Assembly: GCA_946480915.1 (NCBI GenBank)
Contig: CAMLLO010000008.1
Span: 97,986-161,985 of the forward strand
From: an uncultured Sphingobacteriaceae bacterium
GTDB lineage: Bacteria > Bacteroidota > Bacteroidia > Sphingobacteriales > Sphingobacteriaceae
DNA: 64,000 nt
Direction of reading: 5' to 3'
Program-made: the position numbers and the translations under genes
Shown: positions 28,834 through 37,185 of the stretch, one piece after another
Layout: each line of letters opens with the position of its first letter
How positions within the stretch are numbered: the stretch's first letter is position 1
Notes under the pieces: model-generated
What the model saw: the letters and a program-made list of their open reading frames with translations, nothing else
Told to the model about the DNA's origin: nothing
Databases searched by the model: none

Positions 28834-29595
28834 TTAGTCTTTTATTGCATTAAGCCAGCCTTCTGCCATTAATTCGGCGCCGGCAATGCTTGGATGCACA
28901 CCATCAGGAGTCCAATAAGACCCGGGAGCTTTTTTTAAGGCTTCATTAAAGATCTTTTGATAGGGGATAAATACTGCATCAAATTCATTTGCAAGTTCGT
29001 GTGCTGCATTCTGATATTCTCCAAAAGCCGGAAACCACTTATTGTCAACCGCCGACCCTAGTATCGCGAAGGGTTCTGCGATAATAAATTTTACATCTGG
29101 CAACTTTTCTTTGGTACGCTGAAGTAAAGCACGGTAATCGTTTTTGTAAATTTCTAAGGTTCCTTTATAGTTGTTTTTTAGCAAGTGCCAATAATCGTTT
29201 ACACCGATTAGAATACTTACTATATTCGGCTTTAAATCAATAGCATCGGTGTCCCAGCGTTCGGCTAACTGATAGACTTTGTTTCCACTGATACCCCGAT
29301 TATAGATTTGAAGGTTTTTTGTGGGATTATTTTTCAATAATTCGGCAGCAGCCAGAAGGGCATATCCTCCGCCCATTGCTTTCTGGGAGTTAGCTTTTGT
29401 TTCAGTGCGTGTGCGTCCCGCATCAGTAATAGAGTCGCCCTGAAACAAAATAACATCATTGGTTTTAAGCGCTATTTTTTTTGTCTTTTGCTCTGCGATT
29501 GCAGATAAAGCGATTTCGGGAATGGTTAACGTTGCTAAACCACCAAGAGCAATTTTCGTTAAAAATGATCTTCTTCCGGATTGATTAGTTTTCAT
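28834..29595 (-). CDS. Tat-exported SGNH/GDSL hydrolase
   Basis: 253 residues. The N-terminus has a twin-arginine signal (GRRSFLTKIALGGLATL) with a cleavage region near ALSAIAEQ. SGNH blocks: block I LFQGDSITDAG with the nucleophile Ser, block III IGVNDYWH, and block V DGVHPS with the catalytic His. It probably deacetylates or de-esterifies a carbohydrate outside the cytoplasm. It is monocistronic with a short gap to the next minus-strand gene. Confidence 0.92.
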   Translation of the reverse strand: MKTNQSGRRSFLTKIALGGLATLTIPEIALSAIAEQKTKKIALKTNDVILFQGDSITDAGRTRTETKANSQKAMGGGYALLAAAELLKNNPTKNLQIYNRGISGNKVYQLAERWDTDAIDLKPNIVSILIGVNDYWHLLKNNYKGTLEIYKNDYRALLQRTKEKLPDVKFIIAEPFAILGSAVDNKWFPAFGEYQNAAHELANEFDAVFIPYQKIFNEALKKAPGSYWTPDGVHPSIAGAELMAEGWLNAIKD

Positions 29596-29623
29596 TCAGC
29601 AAGTTATAAAAACTTAATAAATC

Positions 29624-29893
29624 TTAATTGTTAAGTTTTTGGTTTTTAGCCCGTGATATTTCACGGCCTATAATGGAGACCACACCTTGAGTGAGGGGGC
29701 CATCAATTTGCTCCCATTCGTTTTCGTCGTTTAATTGGATGCATGTGAGTACATTCTCATCGTCATATACCAGGTATTGACGATATGAGGGAACAATTTT
29801 AAGAATTCGCGGACCTCTTTCATCAATGGCAGCTTCAATAAAAAAAGCCCGGTTTGCTTTGGCTGTTTTATCCAATGATTCCTCGTCTTCCAT
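29624..29893 (-). CDS. Small hypothetical protein
   Basis: 89 residues, acidic N-terminus (MEDEESLDKTAK), no signal peptide. The middle part (GPRILKIVPSYRQYLVYDDE) suggests beta strands. It is not a recognised family. It starts 66 bases from the divergent sirtuin gene and ends 28 bases before the start of the hydrolase gene on the same strand. Confidence 0.6.
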   Translation of the reverse strand: MEDEESLDKTAKANRAFFIEAAIDERGPRILKIVPSYRQYLVYDDENVLTCIQLNDENEWEQIDGPLTQGVVSIIGREISRAKNQKLNN

Positions 29894-29959
29894 GATTAAC
29901 TAAACACTAAAAGCTGAAAATTTGTTGATATGATTATCGAAAATCATTTATAATTGTTG

Positions 29960-30649
29960 ATGAAATCTAAACTGGTAATATTGACAGGTGCAGGTATTTC
30001 TGCGGAAAGCGGCTTACAAACTTTTCGCGATTCGGACGGGCTTTGGGAGGGATATGACGTTTACGATGTAGCCACACCTGAGGCCTGGCAGCGCAACCCG
30101 GTTTTGGTGCAGAATTTTTACAATATGCGGCGTAAGAGTGTGCTGGAAGCCAAACCCAATGCTGCTCATTATGCTTTAACCCAGCTTGAAAATAAATACG
30201 ACCTTACCATTATTACTCAAAATGTAGACGATTTGCATGAACGTGCTGGCTCTGCAAATGTGATTCATCTGCATGGTATAATCACCAAATCACAGTCGAG
30301 TATTGATGCTGATTTAGTGTACGATATTGAAGGATGGGAATTAAAAATGGGAGAGACCTGCGAGTTAGGATCTCAGCTCCGACCTCATGTGGTGTGGTTT
30401 GGAGAAGTCGTTCCGATGATTGAAAGTGCCATACAGCTAGCATCGAAAGCTGATATCTTTCTAGTTATCGGCACATCTCTGGCTGTTTATCCCGCTGCAA
30501 GTCTGATCGATTATGTCCCTTATTCTTCTCCCAAAATAATAATTGATCCCAATACAACTCCCAGCGGAGGTATTAATGATTTAAGGATCATCAAAGAAAA
30601 TGCAGGAACAGGGGTTCCCAAGTTCGTACAAGAGCTATTAACCATTTAA
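29960..30649 (+). CDS. cobB: NAD-dependent sirtuin deacylase lacking zinc cysteines
   Basis: 229 residues from the ATG at 29960. Rossmann motifs: ILTGAGISAESGLQTFRD and TQNVDDLHERAG, with the catalytic His105 in HLHG. The substrate-pocket pair Tyr54/Arg57 in FYNMR marks the Sirt5-like class that removes succinyl or malonyl groups. Unusually the zinc module has no CxxC pairs: between HLHG and VVWFGEVVP only a single Cys (GETCELG) occurs. It probably acts as a cytoplasmic deacylase without a structural zinc. The symbol is given by family only. Confidence 0.9.
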   Translation: MKSKLVILTGAGISAESGLQTFRDSDGLWEGYDVYDVATPEAWQRNPVLVQNFYNMRRKSVLEAKPNAAHYALTQLENKYDLTIITQNVDDLHERAGSANVIHLHGIITKSQSSIDADLVYDIEGWELKMGETCELGSQLRPHVVWFGEVVPMIESAIQLASKADIFLVIGTSLAVYPAASLIDYVPYSSPKIIIDPNTTPSGGINDLRIIKENAGTGVPKFVQELLTI

Positions 30650-30692
30650 TGTAAAACTGTTTTGTACATTTAGCGTACCGAAACGATGGAAT

Positions 30693-31460
30693 ATGAATGT
30701 TAAATTTACTGCGCTTGCGCTTTTATTATTTGCTCTTTTTTCATCGACCGGTTTTTCGCAGATCATCAAAATAGAAAAGGTCAATTGTAAGGTATCAGAA
30801 GCTGATCTCGAGACAATTAAAAAGATTGCCAAATTTGAGAAAGATCTCTACAATAATTTTTTCAATACCCATAATAACGACAGTCTTATAATTAGCGTGT
30901 CGATTCAGGCTCCGGCAGATTATAAGGAAATTCAAAATAAGGCTTCCGGGCTGCATAAAACATTTGGCTTTTATACAGCGGTACTGGATCAGTGTTTTGT
31001 GATGAAACGTAACGAATACCTCAGCACGGTGATCCATGAAATGAGCCATTGTTTGTTACACCATAATTTAAAAAATTCTCCACGTTGGCTCCATGAAGGC
31101 ATAGCAGAGTTTTGTGGTACCATGGTAATTGCAGATGATAAGGTTTCTTATGCTGCCAACTCTCACAGGCTGAGGGCGGTTAAAGAAATGGTGACTAAGG
31201 CACCGCTCAAATTGCAAGGGATCATGACCATTAACAACGGAGAATGGGGAGATCTTGATAAACGTTCGAATTTATACTCCGTGTCTTACGCGATCATTTA
31301 TTTCTTAATAAAAAAGAATCCCAGTGTTTTAAAGAGGATGCTCTTGTTTATGCAGGAAGGGCAAACCGCCGTGGACGCGATAGAATATAGTTATGGCGGC
31401 TTTTATAATTTTGAGCAGGATTTTAACGCATTTTATAAAAACGTGCTAATAAAACCTTAA
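30693..31460 (+). CDS. Secreted gluzincin-like metallopeptidase
   Basis: 255 residues. The signal peptide ends near SSTGFSQ. The zinc site is HEMSH (His115, Glu116, His119) and a third ligand candidate Glu135 lies in WLHEGIAEF, the pattern of gluzincins of the peptidase-MA type. The C-terminal helix-rich part (YSVSYAIIYFLIKK) also fits that fold. It is probably periplasmic; the substrate is unknown. It lies 43 bases after the sirtuin gene on the same strand and ends at a bidirectional terminator. Confidence 0.82.
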   Translation: MNVKFTALALLLFALFSSTGFSQIIKIEKVNCKVSEADLETIKKIAKFEKDLYNNFFNTHNNDSLIISVSIQAPADYKEIQNKASGLHKTFGFYTAVLDQCFVMKRNEYLSTVIHEMSHCLLHHNLKNSPRWLHEGIAEFCGTMVIADDKVSYAANSHRLRAVKEMVTKAPLKLQGIMTINNGEWGDLDKRSNLYSVSYAIIYFLIKKNPSVLKRMLLFMQEGQTAVDAIEYSYGGFYNFEQDFNAFYKNVLIKP

Positions 31461-31462
31461 TA

Positions 31463-31519
31463 AAAGGCTGTCTCGAAAATTTAAAAATATCATTTAAATT
31501 TTAAGGCAGCCTTTTTAAA
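31463..31519. terminator. Bidirectional terminator hairpin
   Basis: Stem arms AAAAGGCTG... and ...CAGCCTTTTT, extended by AAAATTTAAA/TTTAAATTTT, lie between convergent genes, with a T-run on the plus side and TTTTATTAA on the minus side. The AGGCTGtc stem recurs at 34789 and 51901. Confidence 0.75.
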
Positions 31520-32920
31520 TTATTGCTCGTTTCTTTTTAAGCCGTATTTTTCAATTTTGCTATACAGGTGACTCCGTTGAATATCAATATCATCGGCAGT
31601 TTTAGAAACGTTCCAGTTGTTTTTTTCAAGCTTATATTTGATGTACTCTTTTTCAGCGTAATCTTTATATTCCTGGAAGCTGGCAAACTGATCGTAATTG
31701 GTAGAAGGCTGTGCCTGACTTGCCGGAGTGGTGCCTGTAGCGTGACTGATCGGCTGAGCTGCAGAAGGATTCGCAAAAGTCCGCACATCATTTTCTGTAA
31801 TTACTTTGTCGCTCAGGATGATTAACCTCTCAACCATATTTCGCAATTCGCGAATATTCCCTGTCCAGGGAAGAGCTTTAAGGGTTTCTATGGCTCCTTC
31901 ATTAAACTTCTTGGTGGGCATTCCATACTCGTTGCAAATTTCTTCACAAAAGCTTTCAGCAATTAATGGAATGTCATCTCGACGTTCTGCCAAAGAAGGT
32001 ACATGAATCAAAATTACGCTTAAGCGATGAAACAAGTCCATCCGGAAGTTTCCTTCTTCAATTTCTTTCAGCAAATCTTTATTGGTGGCCGCAACAACGC
32101 GGACATCAACATCAATTTCTTTTTCCCCGCCAACCCGGGTTATCTTATTTTCCTGTAAAGCACGCAACACTTTGGCCTGAGCAGAAAGACTCATGTCGCC
32201 AATTTCGTCCAAAAACAAGGTGCCTCCGTTGGCCTGTTCAAATTTGCCTATACGTTGTTTAACGGCAGAGGTAAATGAACCCTTCTCGTGACCAAATAAT
32301 TCGCTTTCGATTAATTCTGAAGGTATAGCAGCACAATTTACCTCGATGATCGGGCCATTGGATCTATGCGATTTTTCGTGTAACCAGCGTGCTACCAATT
32401 CTTTGCCGCTCCCATTTGCTCCGGTAATTAAAACACGTGCATCCGTGGGGGCAACTCTGTCAATTGTATCTTTAATTTTTCTGATGGCCGGTGAATCACC
32501 CAGCATTTCCCTAACCTTGCTTACTTTTCGCTTTAAAACTTTAGCTTCTGTTACAAGGTTTCCTCTTTCAAGGGCGTTTCTTACGGTAATTAATAATCGG
32601 TTTAGATCAGGTGGTTTTGATATAAAATCATAAGCTCCTTTTTTACTGGCTTCGACAGCCGTTTCGATGGTTCCATGGCCCGAAATCATAATGAAAGGGA
32701 TATCAGGTTTGGCAGAAAGCGCTTCAGAAAGCACTTCCATTCCGTCCATCTTATTCATTTTGATATCACACAGAACTAAGTCATAATGATCTCGCTTAAT
32801 CCTGTCTAATCCCTCGATGCCATTATCTACATCTTCAACTTCATAATCTTCATACTCAAGTATTTCACGCAAGGTGTTGCGAATAGCGCGTTCGTCGTCA
32901 ACAATTAGAATTTTTGCCAT
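31520..32920 (-). CDS. NtrC-family sigma-54-dependent response regulator
   Basis: 466 residues. Receiver domain with Asp52 in [16 protein letters not shown]+ domain with Walker A GANGSGKE (167-174) and Walker [10 protein letters not shown]; Fis-type HTH at the C-terminus ([20 protein letters not shown]). The sigma-54 contact loop reads GSFTSA (214-219) rather than the usual GAFTGA. It probably activates sigma-54 promoters in response to an unlinked kinase. It is monocistronic. Confidence 0.95.
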   Translation of the reverse strand: MAKILIVDDERAIRNTLREILEYEDYEVEDVDNGIEGLDRIKRDHYDLVLCDIKMNKMDGMEVLSEALSAKPDIPFIMISGHGTIETAVEASKKGAYDFISKPPDLNRLLITVRNALERGNLVTEAKVLKRKVSKVREMLGDSPAIRKIKDTIDRVAPTDARVLITGANGSGKELVARWLHEKSHRSNGPIIEVNCAAIPSELIESELFGHEKGSFTSAVKQRIGKFEQANGGTLFLDEIGDMSLSAQAKVLRALQENKITRVGGEKEIDVDVRVVAATNKDLLKEIEEGNFRMDLFHRLSVILIHVPSLAERRDDIPLIAESFCEEICNEYGMPTKKFNEGAIETLKALPWTGNIRELRNMVERLIILSDKVITENDVRTFANPSAAQPISHATGTTPASQAQPSTNYDQFASFQEYKDYAEKEYIKYKLEKNNWNVSKTADDIDIQRSHLYSKIEKYGLKRNEQ

Positions 32921-33061
32921 AATGATTCTTATGCTTCAAACGCAAGGTCAGCATAATTGTTTGGTTATTGTATACAAATATATACAGTTTTATAAAATAT
33001 TTTGAGAGTGGCTTGATATTCTGATGATTACAAAAAAAGCCCTTCTGTAAAGAAGAGCTTA

Positions 33062-33447
33062 ATAAATACACAGGCCTATAAGCCGGGTTCTGTTCCGTAA
33101 ACGGTTTCTATCATTTATCTGGCTGTACCATTGCTGGCACAATCTAACGGCCTACCCATCCCGACAAAAGATTTTCATCTTTAAGGAGCGAGCAACTCCT
33201 GATTCGGGACTTATTTGGCCTTTCAACTCCCGGGGTTTACCGCGATGCATGTTGCCATACAAAGCCGTGAGCTCTTACCTCACGTTTTCACCTTTTCCCC
33301 GATTTGCATCAGGGGTAGTTTATTTTCTGTGGCACTTTCCGTCTTCCGATAATCGGAATCCTTCCCGTTAGGAAGCGAGATGCTCTGTGTTGCCCGGACT
33401 TTCCTCCATTCTCCGGATGGAGAACAGCGATAGAACAGCCTGTGGCT
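33062..33447 (-). ncRNA. rnpB: RNase P RNA (class A)
   Basis: The catalytic RNA that matures tRNA 5' ends. On the minus strand the conserved core GAGGAAAGTCCGGGC (about 33395-33412) is followed by the P-domain, and the 3' end has the reverse complement of ATAAGCCGGGTTCTGT (33078-33093). CR IV-like GGTGAAAACG and the universal GGATGGGTAGGCCGTT-like segment are also present. The ends are approximate to about 10 bases. There is no protein-coding potential. Confidence 0.97.
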
Positions 33448-33457
33448 ACAAAGGTAA

Positions 33458-33706
33458 CTAATATTCGTGACGCTGATAAGCTGCTTTAAAATCTCCTGCC
33501 ATTATTTTAAACCTTTCTACTACGGTGGCTATAAATTCTTCATCAAGTAGTTGAAAAATGCTGTTTACGCCCTCTAAAAGATCTGCTTCCGAAACCTTGT
33601 AAGTTTGTTCAAGTGCTCCTTGTTCAAACTTTACTATGTATTTCATATTCATAGAAAATATGGTGATTTTACAATCAGTGCGCGGTAATTCTGCTACTAC
33701 TCTCAT
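33458..33706 (-). CDS. Small hypothetical protein overlapping a CrtA-like gene
   Basis: 82 residues with no signal peptide. The sequence resembles a short beta-helix domain (MKYIVKFEQGALEQTYKVSEADL, then helices). An alternative start at the internal Met (MNMKYIV) would remove the overlap. As read, it shares 32 bases with the 3' end of the upstream gene in another frame. It is not a recognised family; it lies 10 bases upstream of the mature rnpB region. Confidence 0.55.
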   Translation of the reverse strand: MRVVAELPRTDCKITIFSMNMKYIVKFEQGALEQTYKVSEADLLEGVNSIFQLLDEEFIATVVERFKIMAGDFKAAYQRHEY

Positions 33707-34406
33707 CAGTTTTAAAAATCTGTTCTAAGGGGTCAAGGCCTTTTAATGTTCCAAAGCTAGCTATCGGTTTAAATCTGGCAAATAATTCTTCGCTATACCA
33801 GTTTTCCTCCCGTGTTTTTTTGATCACTTCTTTGTGTTCTTCAGACTGGTAAGCGAAAGCTTTTACATCATCAAGGCTCTTCCAAATAGAAAAGGTTGCT
33901 TGTTTGTAAAAAGGTGCTTCGCCGACACCAAAAGAGGTAATGTAGCCCTTCGAATTCAACATTAACTTCGATACTTTATCAACATTAGACCAAAAGTTTT
34001 TTAAGCGGTTAAACCGGATGGTAGCGCGGGTCAAAACAGCTATCGGCCCGGTGTATGCAATGTTGTTTGATTTTCCAAAAGGTTCTTTTCCATCCCAATG
34101 TCCATGGCTTGTAAGCGGCTCACACAAGATAGTATACGTTTCTGAAGCAAAAGCTTTCCACCACGAAGAAATAAACGATTTTTTATAGAAAGTCGTGAAG
34201 GATTCTTCAGAGTCCCAAACCGTTAAAAGAGCCCACTGTTGCAGATCTGCTTGTTGATCAAAAGTCCCGTTTTTGCCGCTCCCGAGTAGTTTCCAGAAGC
34301 TGCATTTTTTATCCAGCGCCAGAGGAATACGGTGAATTGCCATCGCCAGGAAGGCGAAAGGTATTTTGGTTTTTGAATACCTGATTATGGTTAAAGCAAC
34401 CAGCAT
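33675..34406 (-). CDS. Spheroidene monooxygenase (CrtA)-like protein
   Basis: 243 residues. It resembles the CrtA family of oxygenases with paired ABM-type ferredoxin-like domains: WALLTVWDSEESFTTFYK, PIAVLTRATIRFNRLKNFW and the C-terminal YKQATFSIWKSLDDVKAFAY. CrtA oxidises acyclic carotenoids in phototrophs. No other carotenoid genes are present in the window, so the substrate here may be a different isoprenoid. It is co-oriented with the small gene that overlaps its end. Confidence 0.8.
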   Translation of the reverse strand: MLVALTIIRYSKTKIPFAFLAMAIHRIPLALDKKCSFWKLLGSGKNGTFDQQADLQQWALLTVWDSEESFTTFYKKSFISSWWKAFASETYTILCEPLTSHGHWDGKEPFGKSNNIAYTGPIAVLTRATIRFNRLKNFWSNVDKVSKLMLNSKGYITSFGVGEAPFYKQATFSIWKSLDDVKAFAYQSEEHKEVIKKTREENWYSEELFARFKPIASFGTLKGLDPLEQIFKTDESSSRITAH

Positions 34407-34514
34407 GTATGCGATTTAGGAAAAATAATTTGAAACCAGAATCAAGATCTGATTTATTATAAAATGAAAAAGACCGGACAGATCCGGCCTCTTTCTACAC
34501 AAAAATTACAGGAA

Positions 34515-34715
34515 TTATATGTTATTAGCCCTGTCCTTTACGCTGGCTACGGTTTCGTTCGCTTTTGCTTTGACTGTATCGCCAATGTCTTTTAACTTTT
34601 CTGCTAGAGAATCAGTGGTTCTTTTTCCTTCTTCAGTGCCGAAAAGGTACCAGGCGGCTGCGCCTATTGCTACTCCCGCAAGCAATAAGGCAGGTAATTT
34701 CGAATTATTTGTCAT
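34515..34715 (-). CDS. YtxH-domain small protein
   Basis: 66 residues: a short membrane segment (LLLAGVAIGAAAWYLFGTEEGKR) followed by an amphipathic helix with repeated Lys/Asp/Ala (ADTVKAK-like). This is the YtxH pattern, seen in stress-induced membrane-anchored proteins of bacteria. It lies alone between the CrtA-like gene and ferritin. Confidence 0.85.
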   Translation of the reverse strand: MTNNSKLPALLLAGVAIGAAAWYLFGTEEGKRTTDSLAEKLKDIGDTVKAKANETVASVKDRANNI

Positions 34716-34781
34716 GTTTATAGAGATTTAGAGTGTTTATAATAAAGTCTTTCTGATCAAAAAGGTTTATAAAAAGATGAT

Positions 34782-34849
34782 AAAAAAAAGAGGCTGTCGA
34801 AAAGATCCATTTCTGCAACGCAGTGTTTAGATTCTTTTTGACAGCCTCT
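34782..34849 (-). terminator. Terminator downstream of ferritin
   Basis: Arms AGAGGCTGTC (34789-34798) and GACAGCCTCT (34840-34849), extended inward by GAAAAGAT/ATTCTTTTT. Eight T's follow on the minus strand at 34789-34782. The loop of about 35 bases is long. It shares its stem sequence with the hairpins at 31463 and 51901. Confidence 0.75.
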
Positions 34850-34871
34850 TTAAGTCTTATTGACTAAGGCT

Positions 34872-35408
34872 TTATTCTTCGCCTGTATCGCCGTAGCTTA
34901 CTTTAGGGATATGTTTATCAATTTGCCAGCGACCTGTTCCTTCTTCACCGATGACATCAAATAACTCAAGAATCCTGCGGGCTACGTATTCTTCTTCAAT
35001 TTGTTCTTTTAAGAACCATTGGATAAATTCGAAGGTCGTAAAGTCTTTTAACCTCAAGCATTGATCAGCTATCCGATTAAATTGACCAGTTACTTTTATT
35101 TCCTGTTGCAAGGCTAACTCAAAAACACCTCTGAATGATTCGAATTCCTGTGGAACATTCGTAACCTCGGGAGAGATTGCTCTGCCACCAAGATCGTTTA
35201 TGAATTTGAATATTTTGAGCATGTGACCACGCTCTTCATTAGATTGCTTTTCCAAATGACCCGCACTATTATCAAATCCATTGCGATTGCAATAAGATGC
35301 CATAGATAAATACACTGCGGAGGAATATGCTTCGGTTTTTATTTGTTCGTTTAAAAGGTTTTCAATTTCTTCTGAAAGAGAAGTCCTTAATCTGAGAAGA
35401 TCTTTCAT
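34872..35408 (-). CDS. ftnA: Non-haem ferritin
   Basis: 178 residues from the ATG at 35408 (a TTG two codons upstream is less likely). The four-helix ferritin fold has ferroxidase ligands in EQIKTEAYSSAVYLSMAS, SNEERGHMLKIF and ALQQEIKVTGQF, and QWFLKEQIEEEYVARRIL in the fourth helix. It stores iron as ferric mineral in the cytoplasm. It is monocistronic, ended by the hairpin at 34782-34849. Confidence 0.96.
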   Translation of the reverse strand: MKDLLRLRTSLSEEIENLLNEQIKTEAYSSAVYLSMASYCNRNGFDNSAGHLEKQSNEERGHMLKIFKFINDLGGRAISPEVTNVPQEFESFRGVFELALQQEIKVTGQFNRIADQCLRLKDFTTFEFIQWFLKEQIEEEYVARRILELFDVIGEEGTGRWQIDKHIPKVSYGDTGEE

Positions 35409-35493
35409 AATCAAATATGTTGCTATTGCTAATTTACGATTTTAACAACAATTACGAACAAAAGTGATTCCTGAAATTTAATACATATTTAAT

Positions 35494-35856
35494 CTAAATA
35501 TGAAATACCTGAGGCTTAAGGCATTCACAAAGAACACTGTGGAGATGCAAAGTGAACTTAGCTCCTGAAAGTAAGTTCTTTAAGTTGAGAACATCGGTTA
35601 AGGTTAAGACAAAACACCGGTCTGAATAGGGCGGCATTAAAACAGTAATGTCTGTGAGAGATTTAGTGGAGAATATCATTTCCTCTAAATTTATACCATT
35701 AACCCGTTTTATAAAGTCAAGAAAGTTAGTCGCTTTGAATGATGATGTAAGCCCAGCATACTCTAAAATGTAGGTATTGGTTTTGTTGCACTGAGAAACA
35801 GAACCGCATTCTGTTCTAAAAACTTCGACTATTTCAACACAATTATTCTGCTTCAT
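35494..35856 (-). CDS. Small hypothetical protein with several cysteines
   Basis: 120 residues from the ATG at 35856, with no signal peptide. Cysteines occur at residues 6, 17, 23 and in HSVLCECLKP near the C-terminus, which may bind metal. The alternating hydrophobic pattern (FVLTLTDVLNLKNLL, AKFTLHLHSVLC) suggests alpha/beta. It is not identified. It lies next to ferritin in the same orientation, 85 bases upstream, so an iron-related role is conceivable but unsupported. Confidence 0.6.
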   Translation of the reverse strand: MKQNNCVEIVEVFRTECGSVSQCNKTNTYILEYAGLTSSFKATNFLDFIKRVNGINLEEMIFSTKSLTDITVLMPPYSDRCFVLTLTDVLNLKNLLSGAKFTLHLHSVLCECLKPQVFHI

Positions 35857-35968
35857 CTAAAACTCTGTGTTACAAATTTACGCATTGTTTATAATTAGTC
35901 CAAATAAGTATGAAATTAAAAGTCACTAATGATCACTAGTTTCTCAGGAATAGAGCTTGCTTCTCTAG

Positions 35969-37024
35969 TTACAGTTTCATACTTGCCGGAAGATTATGTT
36001 TTAGCTGTTGCTCAACAATTTCTCCCATAGTTTTGCATCGCTTAAACGAAGATGATTTATGAAAATCGCTTAAGTCGGATGCCAGCTGCTCAATTTTACT
36101 TCGCGGGGAAATTTCATCTTTCTTCATCACTTCCAGCAAATCGAATAGGCGATAATGGACAAGTTTTACACGGTTGTTAATCAGACTTCGTTCTTCTTCA
36201 AGATATTGCCGCATGGTTTTTTTATCCATGTGCTGAATTCCTAGTTTTACCAACTGATAATTTTCTTTAAAGTAATGAGGAAGATAGAATTGCCGTCGGC
36301 CTTCGTACGATTGCTGATCGAAATCTATAGCCCGTAAGCGATATTGGTTGCCTTCAATATCCGGGGTTATGTGAACCACATAGTTATATGAGCGCATATC
36401 TCCCAGTAAACGGATGAAACAGCGTTCGTTAAACTTTACAAATTCCTTGCAAATGCGTATCTGGTTGAACTTTGAAGTGTTCAGTCGTTGTTTAATAAAG
36501 ATATCGCCAGGTAAACCCGAAATATGTTCTTCAATAAGGGTATTTCCGTCGGTTAAATAGGTGAGCCTGTTCGGAGAAAGAATATGTTCCAATTCCAAAC
36601 CGTAAACTCTGGATGCATCGGCTACCTTAACATAGAAATAGTCGTAATTGTCGTTAAACCTGTTTATTACCCTAATTCTGAAAGGTTTTGAGTTGCCGAA
36701 GGTACAATAGTCGATTTGCGCAATTTGCAGGTGATCCATAACTTCCGTATCTCCAGAAGCATTCATCAGAGCATATATATAGGATAAGCCGGGGAAAAGC
36801 TCGCTCATTTCAGACTGATCGTAAAAAACGGTTTGCCAAAGTGTGTCATTTCCGTTTTTGTCAAGCAAGGGGACACTTGTATTAAATCGCAATAAATCAG
36901 AATATTGAACAGGCAGTTTTATTTCGCGGTTATACTTCAGAAGGTAGTCGCGCAGTTTGTCGTTTATTGAATAAAAGAACTTTTTTCTGGATGGTACATC
37001 CAATCTCGATTCGTAATCTGCCAT
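35969..37024 (-). CDS. Unknown protein with possible degenerate kinase fold
   Basis: 351 residues with no signal peptide. Several segments line up with kinase-fold landmarks: FYVKVADAS (Lys133, like the ATP-lysine strand), EEHISGLPGDIF (hinge-like), GDMRSYN at 208-214 (like the catalytic HGDxxxxN loop) and AIDFDQQ at 233-238 (like the DFG aspartate). The N- and C-terminal 100 residues are helical. I do not recognise a named family; the gene is monocistronic and divergent from the nuclease gene. Confidence 0.6.
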   Translation of the reverse strand: MADYESRLDVPSRKKFFYSINDKLRDYLLKYNREIKLPVQYSDLLRFNTSVPLLDKNGNDTLWQTVFYDQSEMSELFPGLSYIYALMNASGDTEVMDHLQIAQIDYCTFGNSKPFRIRVINRFNDNYDYFYVKVADASRVYGLELEHILSPNRLTYLTDGNTLIEEHISGLPGDIFIKQRLNTSKFNQIRICKEFVKFNERCFIRLLGDMRSYNYVVHITPDIEGNQYRLRAIDFDQQSYEGRRQFYLPHYFKENYQLVKLGIQHMDKKTMRQYLEEERSLINNRVKLVHYRLFDLLEVMKKDEISPRSKIEQLASDLSDFHKSSSFKRCKTMGEIVEQQLKHNLPASMKL

Positions 37025-37185
37025 AATAATACCAGCAAGATATTAATTTTTAATCCTATTTGATCCGGGTTTTAATCATCTATATACAAGAATCTATTAT
37101 ATAACGTTGTTTTCTTAAACTATCGCATCAAAATTAGTTTTCGTATCATGCTAAATATATTAGTATAATTTATAAGTTTGTATTC

